Below are positions 1-6,451 of a stretch of 6,840 nucleotides of DNA, in pieces; the stretch's first letter is position 1, and each line of letters starts with the position of its first letter. The translations under genes and the position numbers were made by a program. This stretch comes from CAIPAT01 sp037144075 (GTDB lineage Bacteria > Verrucomicrobiota > Lentisphaeria > Victivallales > Victivallaceae). The notes beneath the pieces were generated by a model that searched no databases, had not been told where the DNA came from, and saw nothing but the letters and a program-made list of their open reading frames with translations. The DNA lies in NCBI GenBank assembly GCA_037144075.1, contig JBAWXM010000290.1, positions 1 to 6,840 on the forward strand, read 5' to 3'.

Positions 1-405
1 TTGTAAATACAGAAAGCCGGAAGACTGGAGAACGGTAGGAAAAAGTCCATTTGTGATGATATCTTGTCAACGCACTTGAAAACGCGGGTTTTAATCTTAG
101 AATCTTTGTTTTGGACTTCTATAGTATTACGTCGCCTCTTCACCAGAATTAGTGGGCAGCTCAGCCTGAAACTTAGCTTGAAAGATTTGGAATCAAATAA
201 ATGACGGATTAAAAGGCCGGCATTTTAATGAAATGACGGGTGACATATGAATTATGAACGTAATATTCAAAAATTGGGTTGGATGAAAAAATACATATTT
301 TCTTCTGACCCGGCAACAGCCGTATTTGCAGCAGGTTCGGGATGCCGTCAAGAGAGCAAACGGAATAATAGGTAGCTCGCGACAGGTTATGCCGGATTGC
401 GACCT
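1..405. other. Intergenic stretch without a supportable gene
   Basis: No reading frame in this stretch resembles a known protein or carries a convincing start with a ribosome binding site. It lies downstream of the broken DUF1016 gene, where that gene's nuclease domain would be expected. I looked on the minus strand for remnants of the domain and found none. Two recurring words stand out. AGCCGGAAGACTG at 15-27 returns exactly at 1606-1618. AAATGACGGAT at 199-209 returns at 6479-6489, with a near copy at 231-241. The stretch is best read as repeat-bearing, decayed DNA. Confidence 0.55.
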
Positions 406-483
406 TTACGGAATCACGGTTCTGTTGCATTGTTCTGTCCCTCGTCCTATAGTTACCCATAAATTCCAGTGAAAATCCACAAT

Positions 484-1182
484 CCCGGGTAAGCCCAGAA
501 ACTCCAGGACATAAGGATTTTTCAGTTCGTCGGATACATTTGCCGACCTGAAAGAAGGCGGACTTCCGCCAGCATCGTCTCCGGTTTGCGGCTCTTAAGA
601 ATGCGCTCGTAGTAAAAGGAATGAATCTGCCGCTCCAGCGTGCGTTTGTCCCAACTGCCGGCAATCGCTTCCCGCGCGTAAAAATCACGGGCCGCTGTAT
701 TATTCACCCGCATTAAAGCTCGATAATGAGACCAGGAAAGCTGCGGCGAAAAACCAGCCGGCAATTCCGTACCCATTGGGCATGGGATTACTGTAGAAGC
801 AGATTCCACGCACATTGGAGAAAAAGTTGACACGCTGATAAATTCTCTTCCCGCGAGGAAGAGAATCTTTGCATGGTCAGCATAAACCAGATAAAATTGC
901 CGGAAGTTCCACAAGACAGGCGAAGAAAAACATTTGCCATACCGCTCCGTCAGCCTCGCCGACAGTTTTTCCACAACCTTTTCTCCATACTCCGCCCGCT
1001 CCCGCCCGGATTGAATTTCCTCAACAACCTCCCGCCCGATAAGCCAGTACGCCACCACCATATTCACGTTGACCGCGCGAACCACATTCCCGCGCACTTC
1101 CTCGCAAAATCGAAATCACACGGTCAAAAAGATGACCCGCCCCCGCTAACGCAGACTTTTGAGAATCATTTTTCACGCTCAT
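484..1182 (-). pseudogene. Decayed DUF1016 / YhcG-type PDDEXK nuclease gene, frameshifted and lacking its C-terminal half
   Basis: The gene probably started at the ATG at 1182-1180, preceded by GGAGGG a few bases upstream. The first 26 codons give a peptide ending HLFDRVISIL. One extra base at 1104 then shifts the frame. Reading resumes as EEVRGNVVRAVN and runs to about 563 through family-typical stretches: VAYWLIGREVVEEIQ, FRQFYLVYAD, GFSPQLSWSHYRALMRV, and WDKRTLERQIHSFYYERIL. A second shift, one missing base near 555-563, puts the next part in another frame. There NVSDELKNPYVLEFLGLP (540-487) matches the hallmark that joins the N-terminal DUF1016 domain to the nuclease domain. After this, sense is lost and the frame stops at 408-406. 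Family members usually run to about 340-380 residues and end in a PDDEXK fold, which is absent here. The family is known from restriction-modification and other defence neighbourhoods, but its role is not settled. With two shifts and a missing catalytic domain the gene is almost certainly inactive. Confidence 0.88.
842..866. repeat. Perfect 10-bp hairpin inside the DUF1016 pseudogene
   Basis: ATTCTCTTCC (842-851) and GGAAGAGAAT (857-866) are exact reverse complements separated by CGCGA. The hairpin lies in the part of the pseudogene between the FRQFYLVYAD and GFSPQLSWSHY blocks. That linker varies in length and sequence in this family, so the palindrome could be a small tolerated insertion. 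It could also be chance. I see no run of T after it on either strand, so it does not look like a terminator. Confidence 0.5.
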
Positions 1183-1279
1183 CGTTACCCTCCATCGGGC
1201 GAATCATGCTTCCAATAAAATCATTTTCCTCTCCGTCCTTACCCAAGCATAATACCCGACATTTAAGCTTCTTCGGGGT
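1166..1279 (-). pseudogene. 3' fragment of an unidentified gene overlapping the DUF1016 start
   Basis: A 37-codon open stretch begins after a stop at 1282-1280 and ends at a TGA at 1168-1166. It starts TPKKLKCRVLCLGKDG and ends MIRPMEGNDEREK. The balanced charged composition looks protein-like. Its stop lies 17 bases inside the DUF1016 reading frame, which is typical of translationally coupled genes in an operon. I do not recognise the protein. It has no upstream start in frame, so if it is real it is the tail of a gene whose body was lost upstream of about 1283. A different frame over the same DNA is also open for about 25 codons, so the coding claim is modest. Confidence 0.35.
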
Positions 1280-1282
1280 TCA

Positions 1283-1496
1283 CCTATTTTCTTGAAAAGC
1301 CAGTATATAGATGTTTGATTGCTGAATACAATTTTTGGAACGCTTCCCGGCATTACTCTGACCTCGGGTAGTGATTTGCCAAACCGGAACCGATGACTTT
1401 TTAATTTTTTCCGGTAAATATTTTGTTAAAAAAGCGCTATCCAAGGGTTGAATTTATGATTAAAATGGATAGACTGAAAGAGTGAAATTGTATGAG
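1283..1496. other. AT-rich intergenic stretch, no gene seen
   Basis: No reading frame here is supportable on either strand. The stretch holds several A/T runs. The words AGGGTTGAA and TATGATTAAAA (1455-1465) return in altered order just before dnaE: TATGATTAAAA at 1961-1971, then AGGGTTTGAA at 1975-1984. This may be an older copy of the dnaE leader displaced by the repeat mosaic that follows, but the match is short. Confidence 0.4.
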
Positions 1497-1499
1497 AGA

Positions 1500-1933
1500 A
1501 GTCAGGAGTCAGAATAATACAGAAGGCTGAAAACGGAAGACAAGGGACAAGGATAGAACTGAATATCCAATATCCAACACGGAATATCCAATGTCCAAGC
1601 GGGACAGCCGGAAGACTGAGGGGCAGAAGTCAGGAGTCAGCGTTTGACTGCGGTGCCCGCAGTTTTATCAAATAAGAAACGAAAGATAAAAGACAAAAGT
1701 AAAAAGATAAAAGTTTAAATCAAGAAAAAGATTTCTCTGTGTCTTTGTGCCTTTGTGGTTAAGTTTCAAAATAGAATAAGACAGAAGACGGAAGACGGGA
1801 AACCGAGGCTGAATTGTTAACAGGGATTTACAGGATATACAGGATGTTTAAAAATAGTCAGAAATCAGAATAAAACGTCGGAAAATAAATAGTTTTTCTG
1901 CTGATTTTGTGCGTTCTATTCTGACTCCTGACT
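1500..1933. repeat. 17-bp perfect inverted repeat bracketing the mosaic
   Basis: The 17 bases at 1500-1516 (AGTCAGGAGTCAGAATA) are the exact reverse complement of 1917-1933 (TATTCTGACTCCTGACT). The match stops at both sides of each arm. The arms enclose about 400 bp of repeat mosaic with no coding content and no transposase. This could be a non-autonomous mobile element, or two independent copies of a dispersed repeat in opposite orientation. No clear target duplication is visible. Confidence 0.65.
1561..1598. repeat. Two tandem copies of a 17-nt ATATCCAA-type unit
   Basis: GAATATCCAATATCCAA at 1561-1577 and GAATATCCAATGTCCAA at 1582-1598 differ at one base and are separated by CACG. Each unit itself contains a doubled TATCCAA/TGTCCAA word. 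With only two units and a 4-base gap this is not a CRISPR array. Confidence 0.7.
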
Positions 1934-1947
1934 CCCTGTTTTACTAC

Positions 1948-1953
1948 TATACT
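1948..1953 (+). promoter_or_regulatory. Possible -10 element for dnaE
   Basis: TATACT lies 30 bases before the dnaE start and differs from TATAAT at one position. A start site near 1960 would leave a leader of about 24 bases. No good -35 hexamer sits at the usual distance, because that place is taken by the end of the repeat mosaic. TATGAT at 1961-1966 is an alternative but would leave almost no leader. Confidence 0.25.
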
Positions 1954-1973
1954 TAAAACTTATGATTAAAAGC

Positions 1974-1978
1974 GAGGG
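1974..1978 (+). promoter_or_regulatory. Ribosome binding site of dnaE
   Basis: GAGGG sits five bases before the ATG at 1984. It is the only good Shine-Dalgarno match nearby and supports that start, which also places the PHP motif at the usual distance from the N-terminus. Confidence 0.7.
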
Positions 1979-1983
1979 TTTGA

Positions 1984-4900
1984 ATGGCTGCTGATTTTGT
2001 ACATCTGCATTTACATACGCACTACAGTCTGCTGGACGGGGCCTGCACGCCGGCCGGACTGCTGGACATGGCTAAACTTTACAATATGCCGGCCGTGGCG
2101 ATGACCGATCACGGTTTCATGGGCGGCGCGCTGGATATGTATAAGACTTTTAAAGATACCGGGGTCAAGCCGATCATCGGCTGCGAAGCCTATGTGGCGC
2201 CGGGGTCGCGTCTGGATAAAACTCAAACCCACCCGGATTTCCGCGGCTACCATCTGGTGCTGCTGGCAAAAGACATCACCGGTTATCACAGTTTATGCAA
2301 ACTGCTTTCCGAAGCCCATTTGAACGGTTTTTACTACAAACCGAGGGTTGACAAGGAGTTGCTTCAGCAGCATCATGAGGGCTTGATCGCGCTTAGCGCC
2401 TGCATTGGCGGACAAATCCCCAGAGCAATTTTAAACGGCAGCATGACCGAGGCTGAAAAACAGATCGGCGAATATTGTGAAATTTTCGGTAAAGAGAATT
2501 TTTATCTGGAACTGATGGATCACGGCATGGAAGAGGAGCGCAAAGCCAACCGCTGCATAATCGAACTATCAAAGAAACTGCAACTGCCGCTGGTCGCCAC
2601 CAACGACGTGCATTACCTGAAGAAAGAGCATGCCAAAGCGCATGAGATCATGCTCTGCATTGAGACTCAGTCCAAACTCGACGATCCGAAGCATTTCAGT
2701 TTCTGCGCTCCGGAGTTTTATTTCAAAAGCCCGGACGAGATGAAAGAACTGTTCAAGGAAATACCGGAAGCGGTGACCAACACCGTCGCGGTGGCGGAAC
2801 GCTGCAATGTTGTTTTCAATATGAAAGCCAACCATTACCCGGTCTATAAAATCACCGACTCCGATCTGCCGGAGAAGGAATATCTGCGGAATATCTGCCT
2901 AGGGAACATCAAAGATCTTTATGGTTTTGATCCGCTGGCAAAGGATTTAAAGCCGGAACAGCAGGCTGTGCTTGAGCGCATGGATTTCGAATTGAACGTC
3001 ATCAATAATTCCAAATATTGCAGTTATTTTCTGGTCGTAAGCGATTTTATCAAATACGCCAAGGATAACGACATTCCGGTCGGACCCGGCCGCGGCAGCG
3101 GCGCAGGCAGCGTGGTCGCGTATCTCACCAGAATCACCGGACTGGACCCGCTGCGGTACAATCTGCTGTTTGAACGTTTCCTTAACCCGGAGCGCGTCAG
3201 CCCGCCTGACTTTGATATTGACTTCTGCGAAAAGCGGCGCGGCGAAGTTATTGAATATGTCCGCCGCAAATACGGAGTTGACAGCGTGGCGCAGATCGGA
3301 ACTTACGGCACGCTCAAGGCTAAAGCCGTGATCAAAGACGTGGCGCGGGTGCTGGGGCATGATTTTGAGCGAGGCAATCAGCTGACCAAACTCATTCCGG
3401 CCGACCCAAAAATGACGCTGAAGAAGGCGAAAGAGGAATCAAAGGAGCTGAGCGAACTGATTGCCGGTGAAAGCTGGGTCAAGGAAATATTTGAATATGC
3501 CGAAGTGCTGGAGGGCATCAACCGCCAGATGGGCATTCACGCCGCCGGAGTGATCATCGGCGACCAGCGCCTGGATAATCTCGTTCCGCTCTCCAACGGC
3601 GCCGGCAAAGAAGTGATCACCGAATTTCCCGCCGGCAACTGCGAAGAACTCGGCCTGCTGAAGATGGACTTCCTCGGCCTGAAGACCCTGACGATCATTC
3701 ACGACGCGTGTGAAATTATCAAAAAGACCCAGAACATAGTTCTGGATATTTCAAAAATTCCGCTGGATGACCCCAATACGTTCAAACTGCTTAATCGCGG
3801 CGACACCATTGCGGTGTTCCAGCTGGAATCCTCCGGCATGCAGAATCTGTGCCGCCAGTTCGGGGTGGAAACCATCGAACACGTGATTGCGCTGATTGCG
3901 ATTTACCGTCCGGGACCGATGCAGTTCATTCCTGACTTCATTGCCCGCAAAAAGGGTCTGGAAAAAATCGAATACGACCATCCGAAGATGGAAAAATACC
4001 TCAACGAAACCTACGGCATCATGCTCTATCAGGAGCAGATTATGCAGGTTGTGCAGGTGCTGGGCGGATTCACGCTCGGCGGTTCCGACATTCTGCGCCG
4101 CGCCATCGGCAAGAAGAAGATCAAGGAACTGGAGGAGCAGAAAGCCAAGTTCGTCAAAGGCTGCGCCGAAACCAACAATATCAGCGAGGCGCTGGCGAAC
4201 GAGATATGGGAAAAAATTTCCAAATTTGCCGGATACGGTTTCAACAAATCCCATAGTGCCGCCTACGCCTATGTGGCGTATCAGACCGCCTATCTGAAAG
4301 CCAACTACCCGGTGGAGTTTATGACCGCGGTGCTGTGCAGCGAAATCGACAGTTCCGAACAGATTACGTTCTTTATCAACGAATGCCGCGAAATGGGCAT
4401 CCAGATTCTGCCGCCGGACATCAACACCAGCGACAAGGAATTCACCGTTGACGGCAAGTCTATCCGCTTCGGCCTCGGCGCAATTAAAAACGTCGGGGAC
4501 GCCGCCGCCGGGAAGATCATCGAATTCAGGAATCAGGACGGGAACTACAAGACTTTTCTGGATTTCTGCGAACGCGTCGGAAGCGCGGTAAATTCCCGCA
4601 TGATCGAGCATCTGACCAAAGCCGGCGCGTTTGACAGCCTGGGGTTGCGCCGTTCGCAACTGCTGGCGATTGCCGAGCCAACCATGAGCTATGCCCAGTC
4701 CAGGATCAAAGACCGCGACAGCGGCCAGGGATCGCTGTTTGATCTGCTGGACACCGCCGGGCAGGAGGACATTTTATCGGTGCCGGTGCCGGATATTCCG
4801 GAATTCGATGAAAACGACATTTTGAAAAGCGAAAAAGAACTGCTGGGGTTTTATATCACCGGCCATCCGCTGGCGAAGTATGCGGAACTGATCAAAACGT

Positions 4901-5523
4901 TCTCCACCGTCAAAATCCGCGATCTGTCGGAAATGGCGGATAACATCGGAATCAGGACCGGCGGCATCGTCAAGTCGTTTCAGCGCCGTTTAGCCAAGAA
5001 TTCCGGCAAGCCGTTTGCGATCATGGAACTGGAGGATCTGGAAGGCTCTATCGAGTGCATGGTTTACGCGAAATGCCTGGAGGAAACGGACGCGTCAGGT
5101 TTTGAACTGAAAGAGGACGTGCCGCTGTTTGTCGAAGCCTTCACCAGTCAGCGCGAGGAGTCGGAAAAGCTCAAGCTGATCGCGGAAAAAATCATTCCGA
5201 TTGACAAAGCCGCGGGAATGTATTCCGACCAGATTCATTTTCACCTTTACGAAGGCAGCGCTTCCGCAGATGATCTGAAACAGCTTTTTGATATATGCAA
5301 GGATTATCCGGGCGACGCCCAGGTGATTCTATGCATCTCCTGTGTCTCCGGCGAAATTGTATTTGTTGAAGCTGCCCGCAACTTGAAAGTCAGAGTGAAC
5401 GCCGACATGCTGCAGCGCGTGAAAGAGTGTCTTGGCGAAAAACGGTTCAAGATCAAAGCCAATAAGAAGGTTCCGGAGGCCAGGCAACGGTATTTTAACC
5501 CAAAAAAAACAGTTGAACCTTAG
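1984..5523 (+). CDS. dnaE: DNA polymerase III subunit alpha (DnaE)
   Basis: This is the replicative DNA polymerase (dNTP + DNA to DNA + pyrophosphate) that works with the sliding clamp and clamp loader at the replication fork in the cytoplasm. At 1179 residues it is full length for the family (E. coli about 1160). The N-terminal PHP domain (about 1-280) keeps HLHLHTH (7-13), D18, TDHG with H43, E68, H90, C140 and NDVH (207-210). The polymerase core has GPGRGSGAGS (368-377) and PDFDIDF (408-414), with catalytic D411 and D413. The third aspartate is D562 in MDFLGL. YRPGPM (641-646), LYQEQIM (681-687) and GFNKSHSAAYA (752-762) follow. A helix-hairpin-helix segment includes LGAIKNVGDAAAGKI (831-845). 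QGSLF (915-919) is the likely internal beta-clamp-binding motif. An OB-fold (about 985-1075) and a C-terminal tail that may bind tau complete the protein. I see no frameshift or missing key residue. Flanking gaps of several hundred bases suggest it is transcribed alone. Confidence 0.98.
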   Translation: MAADFVHLHLHTHYSLLDGACTPAGLLDMAKLYNMPAVAMTDHGFMGGALDMYKTFKDTGVKPIIGCEAYVAPGSRLDKTQTHPDFRGYHLVLLAKDITGYHSLCKLLSEAHLNGFYYKPRVDKELLQQHHEGLIALSACIGGQIPRAILNGSMTEAEKQIGEYCEIFGKENFYLELMDHGMEEERKANRCIIELSKKLQLPLVATNDVHYLKKEHAKAHEIMLCIETQSKLDDPKHFSFCAPEFYFKSPDEMKELFKEIPEAVTNTVAVAERCNVVFNMKANHYPVYKITDSDLPEKEYLRNICLGNIKDLYGFDPLAKDLKPEQQAVLERMDFELNVINNSKYCSYFLVVSDFIKYAKDNDIPVGPGRGSGAGSVVAYLTRITGLDPLRYNLLFERFLNPERVSPPDFDIDFCEKRRGEVIEYVRRKYGVDSVAQIGTYGTLKAKAVIKDVARVLGHDFERGNQLTKLIPADPKMTLKKAKEESKELSELIAGESWVKEIFEYAEVLEGINRQMGIHAAGVIIGDQRLDNLVPLSNGAGKEVITEFPAGNCEELGLLKMDFLGLKTLTIIHDACEIIKKTQNIVLDISKIPLDDPNTFKLLNRGDTIAVFQLESSGMQNLCRQFGVETIEHVIALIAIYRPGPMQFIPDFIARKKGLEKIEYDHPKMEKYLNETYGIMLYQEQIMQVVQVLGGFTLGGSDILRRAIGKKKIKELEEQKAKFVKGCAETNNISEALANEIWEKISKFAGYGFNKSHSAAYAYVAYQTAYLKANYPVEFMTAVLCSEIDSSEQITFFINECREMGIQILPPDINTSDKEFTVDGKSIRFGLGAIKNVGDAAAGKIIEFRNQDGNYKTFLDFCERVGSAVNSRMIEHLTKAGAFDSLGLRRSQLLAIAEPTMSYAQSRIKDRDSGQGSLFDLLDTAGQEDILSVPVPDIPEFDENDILKSEKELLGFYITGHPLAKYAELIKTFSTVKIRDLSEMADNIGIRTGGIVKSFQRRLAKNSGKPFAIMELEDLEGSIECMVYAKCLEETDASGFELKEDVPLFVEAFTSQREESEKLKLIAEKIIPIDKAAGMYSDQIHFHLYEGSASADDLKQLFDICKDYPGDAQVILCISCVSGEIVFVEAARNLKVRVNADMLQRVKECLGEKRFKIKANKKVPEARQRYFNPKKTVEP

Positions 5524-5526
5524 AGA

Positions 5527-5634
5527 CAATTGCAAGAGTAGTCAGAATTCAGATACCATGAGTAAGTGACAATAAATCCGGATTTCAGTTCGACTTTCAT
5601 TCTGAATTCATGCAAAACTTGAGTTTTGCAATTG
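5527..5634. repeat. Structured region with nested inverted repeats after dnaE
   Basis: CAATTGCAA (5527-5535) is the reverse complement of TTGCAATTG (5626-5634). Inside these arms, GAATTCAGA (5545-5553) pairs with TCTGAATTC (5601-5609). Inside those, AAATCCGGATTT (5574-5585) is a perfect palindrome. TGCAAAACT and AGTTTTGCA form a further 20-base palindrome at 5611-5630 that would compete with the outer arms. No T-run follows the last hairpin, so it is not a textbook terminator, although some role in ending the dnaE transcript is possible. The nesting suggests a folded RNA or a small mobile repeat. Confidence 0.55.
5549..5572 (+). repeat. 24-nt dispersed repeat, copy 1
   Basis: The 24 bases beginning TCAGATACCATGAGTAAGTG differ at one position from the stretch at 6452-6475. 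This copy starts 25 bases after the dnaE stop codon. It overlaps the GTCAGAATTCAG phrase (5541-5552), which links it to the repeat family upstream of dnaE. Confidence 0.75.
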
Positions 5635-5772
5635 GCTCCTAAATGCTTTATGGCAAAAAGTAATTTAACAAAAAAAAGTTAACAATAATGAATAGCCTGA
5701 AATCCAGCATTCAACCCTCCGGGTCGGACATTGCACCATGTCTGCACTGTGATTTTGAACTTGCAGCCCACA

Positions 5773-5814
5773 CTGTGGCGATTATTAATGCGGCGGCGCC
5801 GCCCATAATCACAG
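5773..5814. repeat. Long interrupted hairpin with GC-rich tip upstream of the DUF2569 gene
   Basis: CTGT (5773-5776) pairs with ACAG (5811-5814). GATTAT (5780-5785) pairs with ATAATC (5805-5810), with GGC bulged out on the left arm. The tip contains the perfect 12-base palindrome GGCGGCGCCGCC (5792-5803). It lies about 60 bases before the start at 5875. A run of six T's occurs at 5843-5848, too far away for a standard terminator. It may act in the leader of the next gene or be a repeat remnant. Confidence 0.45.
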
Positions 5815-5874
5815 CACATCCACGGCACACTGACTCGACTGCTTTTTTCAGGTTTAACAAGAACGGTAACGGCA

Positions 5875-6444
5875 ATGGAAAATTCCACGGTGAATCCGCC
5901 TCCTGAAAATGATCCGGAGAAAGTATTCCGGCAGGTTGCCGCGGAAATCCTCAAAGATGCCCCGCCGGCAGTTTCCGCGGGAATCGGCGGCTGGCTGCTT
6001 CTGCCGTCAATCGGCCTGGGTGTGATGTCTTGTGTGCGGATTGACGGCATCACGAAAATGCTGCTTTCATTCAGTCCTGGAAACTGGAAAGCGCTGACTG
6101 ATCCGGCGTCACCGGGTTATCACTGGGCATGGGGGCCGGTTATGGTTTCCGGACTGGTTATAGAGGTCATTCTGCTGGTACTGGGAATTGTGCTGCTGGT
6201 ACTGCTTTTCCGCAGAAAAAAATTCTTTCCAAAATTGATCATCGCTTATTATCTGCTGGATGTGGTTTCGGTTGTCGGCTGTACATTTGCCGTCGCGGTA
6301 ATCAGCATGAAACAGTTCCAGTTCTCCGAACTGTTTTCCCCCGAGAACTGCCGGCAGGTTTTAAACGGCTCGATCTGGGCGTTCATCTGGATCCCCTATT
6401 TCATTATGTCAAAACGGGTGAAGAATACCTTTGTCAATGATTGA
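5875..6444 (+). CDS. DUF2569 family integral membrane protein
   Basis: This is a 189-residue protein of the inner membrane with no known biochemical role. The first 35 residues are polar. Four hydrophobic segments follow at about 36-55, 88-112, 119-143 and 163-179. GIGGWLLLPSIGL at the first segment and WIPYFIMSKRVKNTFV at the C-terminus are the features by which I place it in DUF2569, a family of small four-helix proteins. The positive loop RRKK (113-116) after helix 2 suggests a cytoplasmic loop there. ATG 5875 is the only in-frame ATG after the upstream stop. Its Shine-Dalgarno is weak, so translation may be low or the start unusual. The gene is probably expressed on its own, since 351 bases separate it from dnaE. 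Family membership is from recall of motifs. Confidence 0.82.
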   Translation: MENSTVNPPPENDPEKVFRQVAAEILKDAPPAVSAGIGGWLLLPSIGLGVMSCVRIDGITKMLLSFSPGNWKALTDPASPGYHWAWGPVMVSGLVIEVILLVLGIVLLVLLFRRKKFFPKLIIAYYLLDVVSVVGCTFAVAVISMKQFQFSELFSPENCRQVLNGSIWAFIWIPYFIMSKRVKNTFVND

Positions 6445-6451
6445 AACGGAG

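Larger units (their letters stand above)
1497..1935. repeat. Mosaic of short intergenic repeats upstream of dnaE
   Basis: This stretch is made almost wholly of repeated phrases. AGAAGTCAGGAGTCAG occurs at 1497-1512 and 1625-1640. GTCAGAAATCAG is at 1857-1868, and an inverted copy of the first phrase is at 1917-1933. GAATATCCAATATCCAA (1561-1577) is followed by a 16-of-17 copy at 1582-1598. AGCCGGAAGACTG (1606-1618) matches 15-27. AAAGATAAAAG is at 1682-1692 and 1703-1713. GAAGACG is doubled at 1784-1797. ACAGG occurs three times at 1820-1843. A CTTTGTG-type phrase fills 1733-1763. From memory, phrases of this kind recur between genes in many environmental bacterial genomes. No reading frame is supportable here. 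Confidence 0.75.
5524..5874. other. Intergenic gap between dnaE and the DUF2569 gene
   Basis: This 351-base gap contains the nested inverted repeats at 5527-5634, the A-rich inverted repeat TTAAC/GTTAA around eight A's (5665-5682), and a GC-rich hairpin at 5773-5814. An open frame at 5688-5906 has no recognisable content and overlaps the next gene in another frame, so I do not call it. I see no RNA gene of a known family. Confidence 0.5.

Noticed and set aside
209..688. 159-codon minus-strand frame
   Set aside because: Its first part is an out-of-frame reading of the DUF1016 gene, and the rest has no recognisable protein features or start signal.
873..1295. 140-codon plus-strand frame over the DUF1016 pseudogene
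   Set aside because: It is the antisense shadow of the DUF1016 sequence, which has clear family motifs on the minus strand.
1561..1598. Possible CRISPR repeats
   Set aside because: There are only two 17-nt units with a 4-base gap, no spacers of usual length, and no cas genes nearby.
3751..4659. 302-codon open frame on the strand opposite dnaE
   Set aside because: It lies wholly inside dnaE, has no recognisable domain, and its composition is what the GC-rich third positions of dnaE would give in antisense.
5611..5630. Intrinsic terminator of dnaE
   Set aside because: The palindrome is perfect, but the stem is A/T-rich and no run of T follows (ATTGGCTCC), so I list it only as part of a structured region.
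5688..5906. 72-codon plus-strand frame before the DUF2569 gene
   Set aside because: It runs through the GC-rich hairpin, overlaps the DUF2569 start in another frame, lacks a ribosome binding site and resembles no family.
5679..6053. 124-codon minus-strand frame
   Set aside because: It is antisense to the DUF2569 gene and covers a hairpin region. Its composition is not protein-like.
6129..6440. 103-codon plus-strand frame
   Set aside because: It is an alternate-frame shadow of the DUF2569 gene, whose own frame has four clear membrane helices.
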